DNA of 64,000 bases, taken from the NCBI GenBank assembly GCA_020344215.1, contig CP070815.1:4456065-4520064 (forward strand). Reading direction: 5' to 3'. The notes beneath the pieces were generated by a model. That model saw only the letters and a program-made list of their open reading frames with translations. It was not told the origin of the DNA and searched no databases. The translations under genes and the position numbers were made by a program. Positions 18,218 through 27,070 of the stretch are shown in pieces. The DNA comes from Gemmatimonadota bacterium. Its GTDB lineage: Bacteria; Gemmatimonadota; Gemmatimonadetes; Palauibacterales; KS3-K002. Numbering within the stretch: position 1 is the first letter of the stretch; each line of letters opens with the position of its first letter.

Positions 18218-18667
18218 CTAAGAGCCGGGCACAATCTCGGGAACCACCTCAAAGAGATGGCTGCGATGAAACTCAGCGTCCAGCCACAGATCGACTTCCC
18301 AGAAGCCGGTCATCGAAGAAGGAGTGAGATCCAGGCTGAAGACGGTGATCTGTTCCGCCGGTCCGTCGAGTATCTCGACTAGGGAAACATCCACGTCGTC
18401 ACCGCTGGGATCGTACCAGATCGCTTCCGCCGTATGCGGCGGCACGAGTCTATTCCAGCGCACCCAGAGATGGACGGTTTCGTCCTGGACGAACATATCG
18501 GTGATCCCGTCCGGCACGCCCTCGAAGACGCCCAAGGCCAGCACCGACTCGGCAACATGCGGTCCGGCGAGCGGGCCGACGAGCTCGCCCGATGCTTCCT
18601 CGTCCTCGCAGGCCGTGAGCGCCAGCAGACTGAGACAAACCAGCGGCAGCCATCGAGTTGTCATCAT
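18218..18667 (-). CDS. Small lipoprotein
   Basis: The 149-residue product has a lipoprotein signal (MMTTRWLPLVCLSLLALTAC) with lipobox Cys20. The mature part is acidic and beta-rich (TDMFVQDETVHLWVRWNRLV, ending ITVFSLDLTPSSMTGFWEVDLWLD), like a small immunoglobulin-type sandwich. No family is recognised. It is convergent with the gene at 16791 and divergent from the respiratory cluster. Confidence 0.7.
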   Translation of the reverse strand: MMTTRWLPLVCLSLLALTACEDEEASGELVGPLAGPHVAESVLALGVFEGVPDGITDMFVQDETVHLWVRWNRLVPPHTAEAIWYDPSGDDVDVSLVEILDGPAEQITVFSLDLTPSSMTGFWEVDLWLDAEFHRSHLFEVVPEIVPGS

Positions 18668-18825
18668 TCACCAAGATACCTAGACTGACGCCGCAGAACA
18701 GGGGGCGCGGTACCCAGCAGCTCTGAGGCCACGGCCGCTGGGCCCTTGAGCGACGGAGCCTGCGCCGGCTGGCGCCGATCCCGAGCCGAGTGGTAGTTTC
18801 TCCAGGCCTTCCAGGTGAGCGTGAT

Positions 18826-18853
18826 GGGCCCGCCCTTATTGCTACGCGGGCCC
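18826..18853 (+). other. Inverted repeat ahead of the first respiratory operon
   Basis: GGGCCCGC (18826-18833) and GCGGGCCC (18846-18853) are perfect 8-bp arms around a 12-base loop, about 33 bp before the Rieske-like start codon. There is no U-run. It could be a leader hairpin or an operator for the operon that starts here. Confidence 0.35.
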
Positions 18854-18886
18854 GAGCATGGCGTCAACACACAGCACGTCACCGCT

Positions 18887-19339
18887 ATGGAGATAGAGCG
18901 AAAGATTCTGGGACTCGGCTTCACCGAGCTTCTGCTGGGCGGCGTCATCCTCCTGATGATCACGCTATGCGTGATCGCGGTGGCGTTCTACGTCACACCT
19001 GCGGAGCACTTGGAAGTCCCGGAGCTTCAACCGGCGATTCGCGTGGCGCGGGAGGCCGACTTCCCTATCGGCTCGAGCCGGGTCCGCAACTGGGGCGAGG
19101 AGATCATCCTGATAGTCCGCCCCGACTCCGCCCAATACTTCGCGGTCCAGGCGGTGTCTCCCGCCGACGGCTGTATCCTGCGCTGGGACCAGGAATCGTC
19201 GCGAGTCTACTCGCCCTGTAGATACATGGTCTACGATCTGCGGGGAGATGTAGTGGCCGGCCTGTCCACGCAGGCGCTCAGGCGCTATGCGGTCTCTGTG
19301 AGGGAAGGTGTCATCTACGTGTCGGAAGGCGTAAGGTGA
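18887..19339 (+). CDS. Rieske-fold protein that has lost its histidine ligands
   Basis: I start at ATG 18887 (MEIERKILGLGFTELLLGG), which begins with one membrane span; a GTG at 18815 would add 24 residues. The soluble part follows the Rieske layout: DGCILRWDQESSRVYSPCRY, then MVYDLRGDVVAGLSTQALRR, then YAVSVREGVIYVSEG. In a normal Rieske protein these positions read CxHxxC and CxCH. Here the ligand cysteines remain (C in GCIL, C in SPCRY), but both histidines (now Leu and Arg) and both disulphide cysteines are gone, so a [2Fe-2S] centre of the usual kind cannot form. The gene overlaps the next (cytochrome b) by 4 bp, so it is a subunit of that complex. Confidence 0.75.
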   Translation: MEIERKILGLGFTELLLGGVILLMITLCVIAVAFYVTPAEHLEVPELQPAIRVAREADFPIGSSRVRNWGEEIILIVRPDSAQYFAVQAVSPADGCILRWDQESSRVYSPCRYMVYDLRGDVVAGLSTQALRRYAVSVREGVIYVSEGVR

Positions 19340-20598
19340 GCGAAACAAAGGATAAGCCGAGACTGAGATGGCTGGCCCAGATCTGGGCCGATCTGAAGGC
19401 AAGTACCGATCCCGCGTTGCTCGCCGTAGCCCGCTTCCTGGGATTGGTGTACGGGCCAATCGACCGAACGCTGCCGATCGATCAGGCGGCTCGCAAGGCC
19501 CTCGGCCGCCGTCTGCCCTCTCACGCGGGCTGGCGTCACGCGCTCGGCGGCATAACCTATCTGCTCTTCATGGTTCTCGTCGTCACCGGGGTCCTCTTGT
19601 CGTTCTACTACCGGCCCTCTGTGCAGGAAGCCTACCCGAGCATCCAGTACATCGTCTCCGAAGTACCCCTCGGTTGGCTGGTCCGCGATCTCCACGTCTG
19701 GTCGGCCAACCTCATCGTGGTCGCGATCATGGCGCACATGGCAAGGGTCTTCTTCAGCGGGACCTACAAGCCACCTCGCGAAACGAACTGGGTGGTCGGT
19801 TTGTTGCTCCTGCTGGTCGTCCTCGCCTTCGGCGGCACCGGCTATCTGCTCCCCTGGGATCAGTGGGCCTACTGGACCACGACCGAAGTGTTGGACACGG
19901 TTTCCCGCGCTCCGTTGCTGGGCATCATCGCGTCCGTGCTACAGGGTGATGTCGTGGTATCCGGCGCGACGCTGAGCCGGTTCTTTGCCGTCCACGTGAT
20001 CCTGCTTCCCTGGGCAGCCTTCGCCCTCTTGCTCATCCACTTCACGCTTGTGCGAAAGCAGGGGATCGCCCCGCCGCCCGGCAGGCTGGAAGACCGCAGC
20101 GAGGGCGTCCCGTTTTTCCCGAACCACCTACTGCGATCGTTCGTCGTCGGTGTCCTGGTGCTGGCCGTGACCTTCAGCCTTGCCGCTCTTTACCCACGGC
20201 CCGTAGGTGATCCCGCGAACCCGTTCGAGCTGCCGACCGAGCTGGTCTCCTCGTGGATCGTGGTGGACGTATCGCTCGCTTTGATCCGCTACCTGGGGGT
20301 GTGGGGGTTCTCGCTGTTCACCTTGCTGGGGATCACCATGGCGGTGCTGCCGCTATTCGACCGCAATCCGGAGCGGCGGCTGCGGCGGCGGCCGGTAGTG
20401 TTGGCCCTCGGCTTGCTATTCTTCGCCGGCTACCTGGTCGCCTGGTTGGCCGGACGCCAGCTCGAGTCGATGCCGCTCGACACCGAACTGCGGTCGGGCG
20501 AGGCGGCGGAACGCTTCGTCCCCCAAGAGCTCGAGCCGCAGACGCCGGAAGGCGGATCGTCTGCTGAGGATACCGGCGAAGAGGAGGACCAGCCGTGA
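19336..20598 (+). CDS. Cytochrome b (b6/subunit-IV fusion) lacking the PEWY motif
   Basis: The 420-residue protein keeps both b-heme pairs: His-x13-His in helix B (LHVWSANLIVVAIMAH) and His-x14-His in helix D (HVILLPWAAFALLLIH), spacing as in b6f-type proteins. Subunit-IV-like helices follow in the same chain, so it has about eight spans. At the Qo site, where the canonical copy at 27071 has RPEWYFMF, this protein reads LVSSWIVVD, so the catalytic Glu is missing. A charged tail (residues about 380-420) is unusual. It overlaps its neighbours through GTGA start/stop sites. It is probably a membrane quinone-reactive or heme-anchoring subunit with altered Qo chemistry. Confidence 0.88.
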   Translation: MSETKDKPRLRWLAQIWADLKASTDPALLAVARFLGLVYGPIDRTLPIDQAARKALGRRLPSHAGWRHALGGITYLLFMVLVVTGVLLSFYYRPSVQEAYPSIQYIVSEVPLGWLVRDLHVWSANLIVVAIMAHMARVFFSGTYKPPRETNWVVGLLLLLVVLAFGGTGYLLPWDQWAYWTTTEVLDTVSRAPLLGIIASVLQGDVVVSGATLSRFFAVHVILLPWAAFALLLIHFTLVRKQGIAPPPGRLEDRSEGVPFFPNHLLRSFVVGVLVLAVTFSLAALYPRPVGDPANPFELPTELVSSWIVVDVSLALIRYLGVWGFSLFTLLGITMAVLPLFDRNPERRLRRRPVVLALGLLFFAGYLVAWLAGRQLESMPLDTELRSGEAAERFVPQELEPQTPEGGSSAEDTGEEEDQP

Positions 20599-21857
20599 TA
20601 GCCGCCGCGCGGTTTGTGATCTGCGGTATCTTCCTAGCACCTGCCGCGCTACCGCTTCAGGCCGTGGCGTTGTTACAATCGCCGGTGGCGGCTCAGCAGA
20701 GAGACTTCACCATCGATCCCGACTACAGCTGCGTCACCTGCCATACGGAGAAGCGCAGGGCCTTCCTGCTCGGCACACACTCGGAACGAGGCATCCGCTG
20801 TCACGACTGCCACGGCGGCGACCCCCGGGCATTCGAGCAGGCAACGGCCCACACCGGTCCCGAGTACGTCGGGCCGCTCGACAAAATGGCTACCGTGCAA
20901 CTCTGTTCCTCCTGCCATTCCGACCCGGATCAAATGCGCCAGTACGGGTTGCCGGTCGGAGAGCTCGCCGAGTACCGCACCAGTCGGCACGGCCAGCTCC
21001 TGCTCGAGCAGCGAGACTACAACGCTCCTACGTGCACGGACTGCCACGACGCGCATACGATCCTGCCGCCCAACGACGCTCGCAGCAACGTCTACCCCAC
21101 GAACATCGCCCACACCTGCGCGCGCTGCCACGAAGATGCGGCCATGATGGGCGAATACGGCCTGGGCACGGACCAGATCGAGACCCACCGGGCAAGCGCC
21201 CATGGCGTTGCGCTTTACCAGAGGCAAGACTTCGCCGCGCCCACCTGCGTGAGTTGCCACGGATCCCACGCGGCGCTGCCGCCGGCAGTGACCCAGATCG
21301 CCGACGTCTGCGGACACTGCCATGTGCTGGTGCGCCGAGCTTTCTATGCGGGCCCTCACGGCAGGGCAGCGCAGTCCAGAGACCTTCCGGGCTGCACGGC
21401 CTGCCACTCGAACCACGGAACTGAGCGGATTCAACCCAACAGGATAGCCGCTACGTGCACGGAGTGTCACGAAGCGGACAGTCCTGCAGCGCTCGCCGGA
21501 CTCGAGATCCAAGAGGATGCGACTCGCACGACGGTCGAGCTGCACGCCGCCGAGGAGGCGATTCAGGCGCTCGCCCGCGCCGGACGGACAGTGGCAGATG
21601 TGAAGTTGCGCTACCAGACGGCTGTGACCGCGTACAACCAGATATCCCAGGCGCAACACAGCCTCGACCTCGAGGTTCTCGAAGATCTTAGCCGGCAGGT
21701 CAGCTCTATCTCACGGGATGTTCGCGCCGCGGAGGAGGTGGCCGCGGAGCACAGATGGGAGCACGGCCTCGCCCTGATTCCGATTTGGTTCCTGGCGCTT
21801 TCCGCCACCGTGCTCGCCTGGTTCAAGTTACGGGCGCTGCGAAGGGAAAGGCGTTAG
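20595..21857 (+). CDS. Nonaheme c-type cytochrome with C-terminal membrane anchor
   Basis: Nine CxxCH motifs are visible (CVTCH, CHDCH, CSSCH, CTDCH, CARCH, CVSCH, CGHCH, CTACH, CTECH) after an N-terminal signal. A helical region follows (about residues 300-390, with TTVELHAAEEAIQALARAGR), then one span (ALIPIWFLALSATVLAWFKL) and a basic tail. The layout equals that of 28665-29927, with many matching motif contexts, so the two are paralogues. The start is GTG 20595, overlapping the stop of the cytochrome b by 4 bp. It is probably the periplasmic c-heme subunit of the adjoining b-type complex, in the place of cytochrome c1 or f. Confidence 0.9.
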   Translation: MIAAARFVICGIFLAPAALPLQAVALLQSPVAAQQRDFTIDPDYSCVTCHTEKRRAFLLGTHSERGIRCHDCHGGDPRAFEQATAHTGPEYVGPLDKMATVQLCSSCHSDPDQMRQYGLPVGELAEYRTSRHGQLLLEQRDYNAPTCTDCHDAHTILPPNDARSNVYPTNIAHTCARCHEDAAMMGEYGLGTDQIETHRASAHGVALYQRQDFAAPTCVSCHGSHAALPPAVTQIADVCGHCHVLVRRAFYAGPHGRAAQSRDLPGCTACHSNHGTERIQPNRIAATCTECHEADSPAALAGLEIQEDATRTTVELHAAEEAIQALARAGRTVADVKLRYQTAVTAYNQISQAQHSLDLEVLEDLSRQVSSISRDVRAAEEVAAEHRWEHGLALIPIWFLALSATVLAWFKLRALRRERR

Positions 21858-21861
21858 CGGT

Positions 21862-23883
21862 GTGCGACGCCTGACAGATTTTTTCGATCGCCTCTCGCGA
21901 CCCCTCAAGATCGCCATCCAGGTCGGGATCCTGGCGGTGATCCTGCTGGCGCTCGGCACGGTCGGCTTCATCGAGTACAGCGGGCAGCCGAGCTTCTGCG
22001 TGAACTGCCACGTCATGCGCCCCTATTACGACTCCTGGGCCACCTCGTCCCACAACACCGTCAAGTGCATCCAGTGCCACTACGCGCCGGGCATCAAAGC
22101 CGAAGCGATGGGCAAAGTCCAGGCCGCCAACCAGGTGGTCAAGTACATCACCGGCGCCTACGGTATGAAGCCATGGGCGGAAATCGAAGATGCGGCATGC
22201 CTCCGCTCCGGCTGTCACACGGAGCGCGAGCTGGAAGGTGCGGTGGACTACGAGGGTGTGCGCTTCGACCACACACACCACCTCGGAGAGCAGCGACGCG
22301 GAAAGCGGCTCCGTTGTACGAGCTGCCACTCCCAGATCGTGCAGGGCAGCCCGCTGACCGTTGAAGGGTACGAGATCGGCGCCGCGCACCTCAGGGTTAC
22401 GGCAGTCACCTGCTACCTATGCCACTTCAAGGATCGGCCGGTCGGCGACCCCGTCGCCGGCTGCACGGGCTGCCACGAATCACCACAGCGCTTCCGCTCG
22501 GCAGCCGGCTTCGTCGTAGATCACCCGGCATACGTGGAGAACATGATCTCGTGCGTAGGTTGCCATGAGACGGTCACGAGCGGTACGGGCGAAGCCGGGC
22601 AACGCCGCTGCTTCAACTGCCACAACGAGCCCGAGCGGATCGAACAGTTCGAGAACACGTCCCTCGTGCACAGCGTCCATATCGCCACCCACAACGTGGA
22701 GTGCACGCAGTGTCACACGCCGATACTCCATCGCGTGGTGGCACTCGCCCAGGCGTTCGAGCTCGACTGCAACTCCTGTCACCAAGGCGCACACGACGCA
22801 CAGAGACTCATGTATACAGGAATGGGCGGCCACGGCACCGAGAACGCGCCCAGCACCATGTTCCTCGCCCGCGTGTCCTGCCAGAGCTGCCACGGCTTGC
22901 CGGCCGAGATTGCTGGCCACGCCGAAGTGAAGCGCGCCGGCGAAGCGACCTGCATGTCCTGCCACGGCATCCGCTACGCCAACATCCTCCCGTCCTGGCA
23001 GCGCGAGATGGAGCGGCGGCAGAGCGAGGTCGCCTCGGTAGTGGCCGCGGCGCGGAGCACGCTGCGCGCAGCCCCCGTCCGTACCCGCGCTGCCGCCGAC
23101 AGCCTCCTGAGGCTCGCCGAGGAGAACATCAGCTTCGTCGAGCGTGGGAAAGGCGCACACAACATCGCTTACGCCGACCAGCTGCTACGCGCGTCGCTGC
23201 AACTCGTGCAGCGAGCGGTCGAGGCGGGCCCGCTTCCCTTTGCGATCCCAGAGGTCGAGCTAGGAGCGGAGCTGGGCGCGAACATCTGCCTCCAGTGCCA
23301 CCTGGATGTCAGCGAGCAGGCGGGTCGCTTCGCCGGCCGACGGTTCGACCATCGACCGCACGTGCAAAGTGCCGACCTGGCCTGCACGGAATGCCACACC
23401 GCACTGGAGGAGCACGGCGGAATTACGCTTAGCGATCGATCTAGCTGCGACGGCTGCCATCACCGGGTCGTCGATCCGATCTACTGTGCCAACTGTCATC
23501 GGGGGCCCGGTGGCGCGCCGGCGGCGACCATCTCAACTGCCATCGGCGACTTCTCACACGCCGTTCATCGCGGCCGCGGACTGACATGCTCCATCTGCCA
23601 CACCGCTCCGAGCATGAGCATCGAGGGGCTGGACTGCGACAACTGCCACTCCTTCCACCACCAACCGAAGACCACCTGCCTCGACTGCCACAAGGGTGGG
23701 GTATTGCAGACACATCCCGTCCTCGCCCACAACGGGTGCACCATCTGTCACGGAGAGAAGGCCGAGGGCATCAACGAATGGACCCGCCAGGTCTGCACCG
23801 TATGCCACGCCGACAAGGTGGAGCACAACGCACCGGCAGATTGCCACCTCTGCCACACCATGCCCGAGCTGGGCGAAGGTTAG
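21862..23883 (+). CDS. 22-heme NapC/NirT-anchored multiheme cytochrome
   Basis: The 673-residue protein starts with a NapC/NirT-like part: one membrane span (residues about 15-38), then FCVNCHVMRPYYDSW and KCIQCHYAPG. It then carries 21 CxxCH motifs in all plus one CX4CH (CLRSGCH, about residue 115), so 22 heme sites. Two heme-rich blocks (about 45-370 and 485-673) are separated by a heme-free helical section (about 372-480, with EMERRQSEVASVVAAARSTL). NapC-type anchors take electrons from quinol, while the long heme chain suggests a conduit to a distant partner. GTG start 4 bp after the nonaheme stop, so same operon. No catalytic heme (such as CxxCK) is visible. Confidence 0.9.
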   Translation: MRRLTDFFDRLSRPLKIAIQVGILAVILLALGTVGFIEYSGQPSFCVNCHVMRPYYDSWATSSHNTVKCIQCHYAPGIKAEAMGKVQAANQVVKYITGAYGMKPWAEIEDAACLRSGCHTERELEGAVDYEGVRFDHTHHLGEQRRGKRLRCTSCHSQIVQGSPLTVEGYEIGAAHLRVTAVTCYLCHFKDRPVGDPVAGCTGCHESPQRFRSAAGFVVDHPAYVENMISCVGCHETVTSGTGEAGQRRCFNCHNEPERIEQFENTSLVHSVHIATHNVECTQCHTPILHRVVALAQAFELDCNSCHQGAHDAQRLMYTGMGGHGTENAPSTMFLARVSCQSCHGLPAEIAGHAEVKRAGEATCMSCHGIRYANILPSWQREMERRQSEVASVVAAARSTLRAAPVRTRAAADSLLRLAEENISFVERGKGAHNIAYADQLLRASLQLVQRAVEAGPLPFAIPEVELGAELGANICLQCHLDVSEQAGRFAGRRFDHRPHVQSADLACTECHTALEEHGGITLSDRSSCDGCHHRVVDPIYCANCHRGPGGAPAATISTAIGDFSHAVHRGRGLTCSICHTAPSMSIEGLDCDNCHSFHHQPKTTCLDCHKGGVLQTHPVLAHNGCTICHGEKAEGINEWTRQVCTVCHADKVEHNAPADCHLCHTMPELGEG

Positions 23884-23964
23884 ACCGGCCACTGTCGACC
23901 CGAAGTGGCCAGCGGGTGTGCCGACCGTTGGGATGCGAGGCGATAACGATTCCTACAACATTTC

Positions 23965-23993
23965 TGGCAATTCATCTCAGATTGTGGCATAAT
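23965..23993 (+). promoter_or_regulatory. Candidate promoter within the respiratory cluster
   Basis: TGGCAA (23965-23970), a 17-bp spacer and CATAAT (23988-23993) lie in the most AT-rich stretch of the 273-bp gap between the 22-heme gene and the octaheme gene. This gap is the only break in an otherwise overlapping gene run, so a second transcription start for the octaheme-FeS-NrfD genes is plausible. Nothing else is seen in the gap. Confidence 0.4.
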
Positions 23994-24156
23994 GCCTTGC
24001 TGGGTGTCTCGCGAGGCGAGAACGATACACTCCGGCCGCCCGACGGACCGAGTGGGAGCTGGAGGTCATCTGCGGGACTATCGTGCGACTTGGAGTCCGG
24101 CATCGTTCTTGCCCTTTCGAGCCTCTCAGAGCCACTACGCTACCGTCCAACCGAGC

Positions 24157-24924
24157 ATGCCCATGGCCAGATTACCATCACTTCGGGGCCCGAAGGTCCC
24201 CCAACAGGTTCCCCGACTCGTGGCGGTGTTCGCGCTGGCGGCCATCGCGTTGATTGCGGCGCGCTACTTCCTGGTCCCTGCAAGCTTCGGCGAAAAAGGG
24301 CACTATCGCGCGGCGGCGCTGGACACGATCGTCGCTCGCGAGAAGCAGTACGCAGGCCAGCAGGAATGCGCCCTCTGCCACAGCGCTATCATGGATGCCC
24401 GGTTGGCGGGGAATCACCAGGGGGTGGCGTGTGAGTCCTGCCACGGTCCGGCGGCGGCGCACGCGGCGAATCCCGTGGAAGCCAAGCCGTCGGTGCCACG
24501 GGAGCGCGAGTTCTGCCCGCGCTGTCACGCCTACAACCCGGCCCGTCCGACCGGCTTCCCGCAGATCGACCCAGTGGCCCACAATCCACTGGCGCCGTGC
24601 GTATCGTGTCACGACCCGCATCAACCGGAGCCTCCGGTAACACCGGAATCGTGCAGCGCCTGCCACCGCCAGATCGTCTCTCAGAAGGCGGTCTCGCACC
24701 ACGCCACACTGTTGTGCACGACATGTCATCGTGCGCCGGACGGACACAAGACGAGTCCACGCACTGTGCGTCCCGGAAAACCGTCCGATAGGAACTTCTG
24801 CGGATCGTGCCACAGCGCCGACGCGTCGAGCCCACAGCAGATACCGCGGATCAATCTCCGCACGCACAACCCACGCTACGTATGCTGGCAATGCCACTAC
24901 CCTCATTACCCGGAGACGTCATGA
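24157..24924 (+). CDS. Octaheme c-type cytochrome (NrfB-like electron carrier)
   Basis: I take ATG 24157 as start; a longer upstream frame has no coding character. One N-terminal span (VPRLVAVFALAAIALIAARY) is followed by eight CxxCH motifs: CALCH, CESCH, CPRCH, CVSCH, CSACH, CTTCH, CGSCH, CWQCH. The chain is 255 residues. Its stop overlaps the ATG of the ferredoxin gene (ATGA), and NrfD follows. In NrfABCD and related systems a multiheme carrier receives electrons from an FeS/NrfD quinone module, and this protein is in the right place for that role. Confidence 0.88.
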   Translation: MPMARLPSLRGPKVPQQVPRLVAVFALAAIALIAARYFLVPASFGEKGHYRAAALDTIVAREKQYAGQQECALCHSAIMDARLAGNHQGVACESCHGPAAAHAANPVEAKPSVPREREFCPRCHAYNPARPTGFPQIDPVAHNPLAPCVSCHDPHQPEPPVTPESCSACHRQIVSQKAVSHHATLLCTTCHRAPDGHKTSPRTVRPGKPSDRNFCGSCHSADASSPQQIPRINLRTHNPRYVCWQCHYPHYPETS

Positions 24925-25739
24925 CACCAAGGGACCACGATCTTGCGGACGAATCGCCGGCGGTCGCCGAGAATGAGGCCGTGAACCGGCGTGAGTTCTT
25001 GAGCGAGTGCCTGAAAGCGTGTCAGCTGGCTGCGCCGGTCTTGCTCGGCGTGATTCGGGTACCGCTACTGGAGGCTCAGGAATCGGAAAGCGGAGGGTAC
25101 GACCCGGCCGAGCACCTTTACGGTATGGGGATCGACGTCTCGAAGTGCATCGGCTGCGGCCAGTGCGTGGCAGCGTGCAAGTCGGAGAACGACGTCCCGC
25201 TCGACTCTCGCCATTTCAACACCTGGGTCGAGCGCTACGTGATCGGGGATAACCACGTCGTCGACGTGGACAGCCCCAACGGCGGAATGGACGGTTTCCC
25301 GCCGGTGGCGACCGAGGGGGGCATCCGCAGAGCCTTCTTCGTACCCAAGCTTTGCAACCATTGTGCTAGTGCGCCCTGCGTTCAGGTCTGCCCGGTCGGG
25401 GCGACGTTCACGACCGACGACGGTGCCATCCTGGTCGACGACGAGTATTGCATCGGCTGCCGCTACTGCATCCAAGCGTGCCCTTACGGTGCCCGGTGGC
25501 TGCATCCGGAGAAGCATGTGGCAGCCAAGTGCACTTTCTGCTACCACCGCCTGGTGCAGGGCCTGGTCCCGGCATGCGTCGAGGTCTGTCCCACCGGCGC
25601 ACGCGTCTTTGGAGAGGTAGAACGACGGTCCACACCGCTCGCGCGCTTCATGCGGTTCAACGACATCCAGGTCCTGAAGCCGCACCTGAACACGAAGCCG
25701 AAGGTATACTATGCTAACCTTGACGGCGAGGTGAGGTAG
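24921..25739 (+). CDS. Four-cluster [4Fe-4S] ferredoxin, Tat-exported (NrfC/HybA-like)
   Basis: The 272-residue protein has a twin-arginine signal (NRREFLSECLKACQLAAPVL). Four cluster-binding regions follow: CIGCGQCVAACK, CNHCASAPCVQVCPVGA, CIGCRYCIQACPYGAR, and CTFCYHRLVQGLVPACVEVC. This is the periplasmic electron-transfer subunit class that pairs with NrfD/PsrC membrane proteins. It overlaps the octaheme gene and lies 3 bp before nrfD. No molybdopterin or other catalytic subunit is encoded nearby. Confidence 0.92.
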   Translation: MTPRDHDLADESPAVAENEAVNRREFLSECLKACQLAAPVLLGVIRVPLLEAQESESGGYDPAEHLYGMGIDVSKCIGCGQCVAACKSENDVPLDSRHFNTWVERYVIGDNHVVDVDSPNGGMDGFPPVATEGGIRRAFFVPKLCNHCASAPCVQVCPVGATFTTDDGAILVDDEYCIGCRYCIQACPYGARWLHPEKHVAAKCTFCYHRLVQGLVPACVEVCPTGARVFGEVERRSTPLARFMRFNDIQVLKPHLNTKPKVYYANLDGEVR

Positions 25740-25742
25740 CCG

Positions 25743-26966
25743 ATGCAAGGGTTCATCTACCCGAACGAATTCGAGCTCTACTGGGGTCTCCTGATCGTCG
25801 TCTACCCCTACGTAACGGGGCTCGTGGCGGGCGCCTTCATCCTCGCCTCCTTGGAGCGGGTCTTCAACGTCAAGGAGGTACAACCTACCTACCGCCTGGC
25901 GCTGTTGACGGCCCTGGCGTTCCTTCTTGTCGCTCCCCTTCCCCTGCTGGCGCACCTTGGCCACCCGTTCCGCTCGTACGAGATCTTTCTCACGCCGAAT
26001 CGCCAGTCTGCTATGGCGATGTTCGGCTTCGTCTACGCCTGGTACTTGATGGTCGTCCTGCTGCTGGAGATTTGGTTCGACTACCGCAAGGATCTGGTCC
26101 TTTGGTACCGCAACGAGACAGGCTGGCGGCGCTGGGTCCACTACGCACTTACACTGGGAGCAACAGATCTCTCGGAGAAGTCGCTCAGGTTCGATGACAG
26201 AGCGGGAAGATGGATCACGATCATCGGCATCCCTTCGGCGTTCCTGCTACACGGGTACGTGGGGTTCATCTTCGGATCGGTCAAGGCGAATCCCTGGTGG
26301 AGCAGCGTACTAATGCCGGTCGTGTTCCTGTTCTCGGCTATCGTCTCCGGAATCGCGCTAGTCCTGATCATCTACATGATCGCGTCGATGCTCCGCTGGA
26401 AGCCGGTGGACATGCGCTGCGCGGACAAGCTGGCGGCCTTTCTCTTCTACGCGATGGTGGTGGACGTCTCGCTCGAGATGCTCGATTTCATTCACCGCCT
26501 CTACGAATCGGAGGAATCGATCGGGATCCTCACCCAGTTGATCGAGAGCCGCCTCTTCATCAGTCTGGTCGTCTTGCAGCTGGCGCTGGGCGCGCTGATT
26601 CCGTTGACCCTCCTCGGTCTAACCTCACCGGCCCTCAGCAAAGAGCCGATCTTCAAGGTCCCCGACGAGTTGCGGCGGCTGATTTACCTCGCGAGCGCGA
26701 TCCTAGTCCAGATAGGGATCTTCAGCATCCGCTGGAATGTGGTGATGGGGGGACAGCTCTTCTCGAAGAGCCTGCGCGGCTTGACGGTCTACAGGCTCGA
26801 GCTGTTCGGTCTCGAAGGATTGCTCATGACCATGGCGCTCTTGGCCCTGCCATTTGTCATCCTGTGGGTGTTGGTGAAAGTGCTGCCGCCCTGGCCAGAA
26901 GCTGAAGCAGAGCTGCCCGAGCCGGGCGCCGGCGCCGACGAACTGCCGTCGGCCACACTCCCGTAG
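25743..26966 (+). CDS. NrfD/PsrC-type quinone-reactive membrane protein
   Basis: The 407-residue protein has about ten hydrophobic helices and typical NrfD/PsrC features: PYVTGLVAGAFILASLERVF at the N-terminus, PLLAHLGHPFRSYEIFLTPN, LEIWFDYRKD, and a last pair of helices around FSIRWNVVMGGQLFSKS. The family exchanges electrons between the membrane quinone pool and a periplasmic ferredoxin. It ends the plus-strand cluster and is convergent with the second cytochrome b gene. Confidence 0.9.
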   Translation: MQGFIYPNEFELYWGLLIVVYPYVTGLVAGAFILASLERVFNVKEVQPTYRLALLTALAFLLVAPLPLLAHLGHPFRSYEIFLTPNRQSAMAMFGFVYAWYLMVVLLLEIWFDYRKDLVLWYRNETGWRRWVHYALTLGATDLSEKSLRFDDRAGRWITIIGIPSAFLLHGYVGFIFGSVKANPWWSSVLMPVVFLFSAIVSGIALVLIIYMIASMLRWKPVDMRCADKLAAFLFYAMVVDVSLEMLDFIHRLYESEESIGILTQLIESRLFISLVVLQLALGALIPLTLLGLTSPALSKEPIFKVPDELRRLIYLASAILVQIGIFSIRWNVVMGGQLFSKSLRGLTVYRLELFGLEGLLMTMALLALPFVILWVLVKVLPPWPEAEAELPEPGAGADELPSATLP

Positions 26967-27016
26967 ACGAGCGACCCACACGCCAAAGAGTGGATCAGTC
27001 GCAGGCTCCGCACGGC

Positions 27017-27036
27017 CCGCCGGCAGCGCCCGGCGG
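27017..27036. terminator. GC-rich hairpin between convergent respiratory operons
   Basis: CCGCCGG (27017-27023), a 6-base loop and CCGGCGG (27030-27036) form a perfect 7-bp stem in the 104-bp gap between the nrfD stop and the convergent cytochrome b stop. It has no U-run on either side. It may help to end both transcripts. Confidence 0.4.
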
Positions 27037-27070
27037 CCATCGATCTTGCAGCGGCCACCGAGCGCCGCAG

